Source of the DNA: Balneolaceae bacterium
Lineage (GTDB): Bacteria; Bacteroidota; Rhodothermia; Balneolales; Balneolaceae
NCBI GenBank assembly: GCA_007118525.1
Contig: SKRK01000186.1
Span: forward strand, 1 to 7,794
DNA length: 7,794 nucleotides
Direction: 5' to 3'
Part shown: positions 5,687 to 7,794 of the stretch, in pieces
Layout of the letters: every line of letters begins with the position of its first letter
How positions within the stretch are numbered: position 1 is the first letter of the stretch
Notes under the pieces: generated by a model
Seen by the model: the letters and a program-made list of their open reading frames with translations, nothing else
Told to the model about the DNA's origin: nothing
The model's database searches: none
Translations under genes and position numbers: made by a program

Positions 5687-7794
5687 ATGCCAGTTAAATC
5701 ATCGGCTCAGATCCGGAAGGAGTTTCTCGATTTCTTTAGAGAGAAAGATCACCTCATCGTAGACAGTGCCCCGGTAGTTCCTAAAAACGATCCCACTCTG
5801 CTCTTTACAAATGCAGGCATGAACCAGTTTAAGCCGGTCTTTCTTGGAGAAGAAGAGGGATTGGTTGAAAACAAGAAGCTTTGGAAACGAGCTGCCGATA
5901 CACAGAAGTGTATTCGTGTGAGCGGTAAACATAACGATCTTGAAGAGGTGGGCCATGATACCTACCATCACACTCTCTTTGAAATGCTTGGAAACTGGTC
6001 GTTCGGCGACTATTTCAAGGAGGAGGCCATTGAGTGGGCCTGGGAGCTGCTGGTAGACCGTTGGGGGCTGGAACCAGATCGCCTTTATGCCACTGTATTT
6101 GGCGGTGATAAAGAGGACGGACTGCCGCCTGACGATGAGTCGGCCGAGCTGTGGGCAAAGAAAACATCTATCAACCCCGATCATATAATGAAATTCGGGA
6201 AGAAGGATAATTTTTGGGAGATGGGCGAAACCGGTCCATGCGGTCCCTGCTCTGAACTGCATATCGATCTGAGAAGTGATGAAGACAGGAAAAAAACTCC
6301 GGGTTCTACTCTCGTTAACATGGACGACCCGCGCGTGATGGAGATCTGGAACCTGGTATTTATCCAGTTCAATCGCCTGGCAGATGGTTCACTTGAAAAA
6401 CTGCCGGCTCAGCACGTTGATACCGGAATGGGGTTTGAGCGGGTATGTGCAGTGATACAAGGCAAAACCTCGAACTACGATACAGATGTATTTCAGCCGG
6501 TGATTCAGGAAATTGGCAAAATGGCCGGAAAAACCTATGGAGATGACGAGGCCATTGATATCGCAATGCGTGTGATTGCCGACCATATCCGTGCTGTGAG
6601 CTTCTCAATTGCCGACGGGGCTTCACCTTCTAACGAAGGCCGCGGATATGTGATTAGGCGTATTCTGCGTCGGGCAATTCGATATGGGTGGGACCGGCTT
6701 GAGTTCAAAGAGCCATTTATGAGTAAACTGGTTCCTACTCTGGCAAACCAATTCCGGGATGTATTCCCGGAACTTCACGCTCAGATGGAGTACGTCCAGA
6801 ATGTGATTAAAGCTGAAGAGAAGAGCTTTTTAAAAACTCTCGGCCAGGGAATTGAGCTTTTTAATTCGATGATTGCCGGATCGAATAAATTGTCGGGTGA
6901 TGATGCATTCAAACTGCACGACACGTATGGATTCCCGATCGACCTGACTGAACTTATGGCTCGGGAAAAAGGCATTGAGGTAGATACGGTACGCTTTGAT
7001 GAATTGATGAAACAGCAGAAAGAGCGCGCCAGGGCGGCCGGAAAATTTTCGGTTTCAGAGAAAAGTGATCTGAGCTGGGAAAAAATTAATGAAGGAGAAT
7101 CTCTATTTGTAGGTTATGATGAGCACGCAACTGAGTGCCGAATTCTCGCCGTCTCAGAGCGTGATGGAAAGCCGCTGCTGCTGCTTGATAAAACTCCTTT
7201 TTATGCTGAGGCAGGGGGGCAAATTGCAGATACCGGTATGTTGAAAAAAAACGCAACGGAATTGAAGGTGCTGGACGTGCAAAAATCACCTGACGGTCAC
7301 TTACATCTGGTCGACAAGCTTCCATCCGATTTTTCGGGTACATGGACTGCCGAAATAGATTCGGATCGCCGTATAGAGATTGAAAAGCACCACACTGCCA
7401 CGCACCTGATGCATGCGGCACTGCGCCAAACGCTGGGCGAGCACGTTGCGCAGAAAGGGTCGCTGGTGGCGCCCGATCGTCTTCGATTCGACTTTTCTCA
7501 CTTCGAGGCCATAACAGCGGACGAACTGAGAAACATTGAAGAGCAGGTGAACGAGAAGATCCAGGAGAATATTCCTCTGCTTGAAGACCGAAACGTTCCA
7601 ATTGAAGAAGCCAGAAATCGTGGAGCAATGATGCTTTTTGGAGAAAAGTACGGAGACCTGGTGCGGGTCATTACATTTGATCCTGATTTCTCGGTAGAGC
7701 TCTGCGGCGGGACCCACGTTTCGGCAACCGGCAAAATCGGCTATTTCAGGTTTATTAACGAGACCTCGGTTGCCGCAGGCATCCGAAGGGTGGA
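5687..7794 (+). CDS. alaS: Alanyl-tRNA synthetase (3' end outside the window)
   Basis: AlaRS charges tRNA-Ala with alanine in the cytoplasm and clears mischarged Ser or Gly. The frame runs uninterrupted for about 702 codons to the right edge; bacterial AlaRS is usually near 870-880 residues, so roughly the last fifth is missing. The class II catalytic core is intact: TNAGMNQF at 41-48, the CIRVSGKHNDLEEVGHDTYHHT region at 75-96 (motif 2 follows in FEMLGNWSFGDYF, 98-110) and motif 3 DTGMGFER at 245-252. The editing domain keeps its zinc ligands His569 and His573 (HTATH) with Cys673 and His677 (CGGTH). The C-Ala region lies beyond the window. The ATG at 5687 is the family start (MPVKSSAQIRKEFLDFF); no Shine-Dalgarno precedes it. 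The sequence resembles Bacteroidota/Balneolota AlaRS. It is transcribed away from the DUF502 operon. Confidence 0.97.
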   Translation, partial: MPVKSSAQIRKEFLDFFREKDHLIVDSAPVVPKNDPTLLFTNAGMNQFKPVFLGEEEGLVENKKLWKRAADTQKCIRVSGKHNDLEEVGHDTYHHTLFEMLGNWSFGDYFKEEAIEWAWELLVDRWGLEPDRLYATVFGGDKEDGLPPDDESAELWAKKTSINPDHIMKFGKKDNFWEMGETGPCGPCSELHIDLRSDEDRKKTPGSTLVNMDDPRVMEIWNLVFIQFNRLADGSLEKLPAQHVDTGMGFERVCAVIQGKTSNYDTDVFQPVIQEIGKMAGKTYGDDEAIDIAMRVIADHIRAVSFSIADGASPSNEGRGYVIRRILRRAIRYGWDRLEFKEPFMSKLVPTLANQFRDVFPELHAQMEYVQNVIKAEEKSFLKTLGQGIELFNSMIAGSNKLSGDDAFKLHDTYGFPIDLTELMAREKGIEVDTVRFDELMKQQKERARAAGKFSVSEKSDLSWEKINEGESLFVGYDEHATECRILAVSERDGKPLLLLDKTPFYAEAGGQIADTGMLKKNATELKVLDVQKSPDGHLHLVDKLPSDFSGTWTAEIDSDRRIEIEKHHTATHLMHAALRQTLGEHVAQKGSLVAPDRLRFDFSHFEAITADELRNIEEQVNEKIQENIPLLEDRNVPIEEARNRGAMMLFGEKYGDLVRVITFDPDFSVELCGGTHVSATGKIGYFRFINETSVAAGIRRV

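Noticed and set aside
5699..7734. Several long minus-strand open frames across the alaS region
   Set aside because: They are antisense shadows of alaS, which is intact and conserved; their translations have no domain character and overlap each other.

Overview
The window looks like an ordinary housekeeping stretch of a chromosome from a member of the Bacteroidota/Balneolota group (a Balneola- or Rhodothermus-like marine heterotroph is my best guess). The guess rests on the Bacteroidota-like alanyl-tRNA synthetase (AlaRS) sequence, the near-absence of Shine-Dalgarno sequences before all genes whose start is visible, and one Bacteroidota-type -7 element (TATGTTTG) upstream of alaS. It is inference, not proof. 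I see no mobile element, CRISPR array, tRNA, rRNA or phage gene.

Layout. Positions 1-2696 are read on the plus strand. They hold the 3' part of a polytopic membrane protein (probable ABC permease, cut by the left edge), a short ABC ATPase five bases after it, and, after a 55-base gap with a hairpin over the ATPase stop codon, a plant/cyanobacterial-type ferredoxin-NADP(+) reductase. Positions 2697-2833 are a convergent intergenic spacer rich in short palindromes. Positions 2834-5499 are a tightly packed minus-strand operon, read from right to left: DUF502 membrane protein, PLP-dependent class V aminotransferase-like enzyme, and YihY/BrkB membrane protein, with gaps of 8 and 0 bases. Positions 5500-5686 are a divergent promoter region. 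From 5687 to the right edge runs the first ~702 codons of alaS on the plus strand, open at the edge.

How the genes may work together. The first two genes should form one ABC transporter of the kind without a periplasmic binding protein (substrate unknown). The FNR would connect NADPH and ferredoxin pools. The minus-strand trio joins two inner-membrane proteins of poorly known function to a cytoplasmic PLP enzyme; the packing suggests co-expression, but no joint function can be read from sequence. alaS is an independent translation gene.

Most notable: the FNR keeps the full plant-type catalytic and NADP-binding residue set including the terminal Tyr; the class V enzyme has lost the SufS cysteine loop; the ABC ATPase has a non-canonical Q-loop and signature; a perfect 8-bp inverted repeat embeds the ATPase stop codon; and the convergent spacer carries a palindromic block. 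I found no convincing new multi-gene system.
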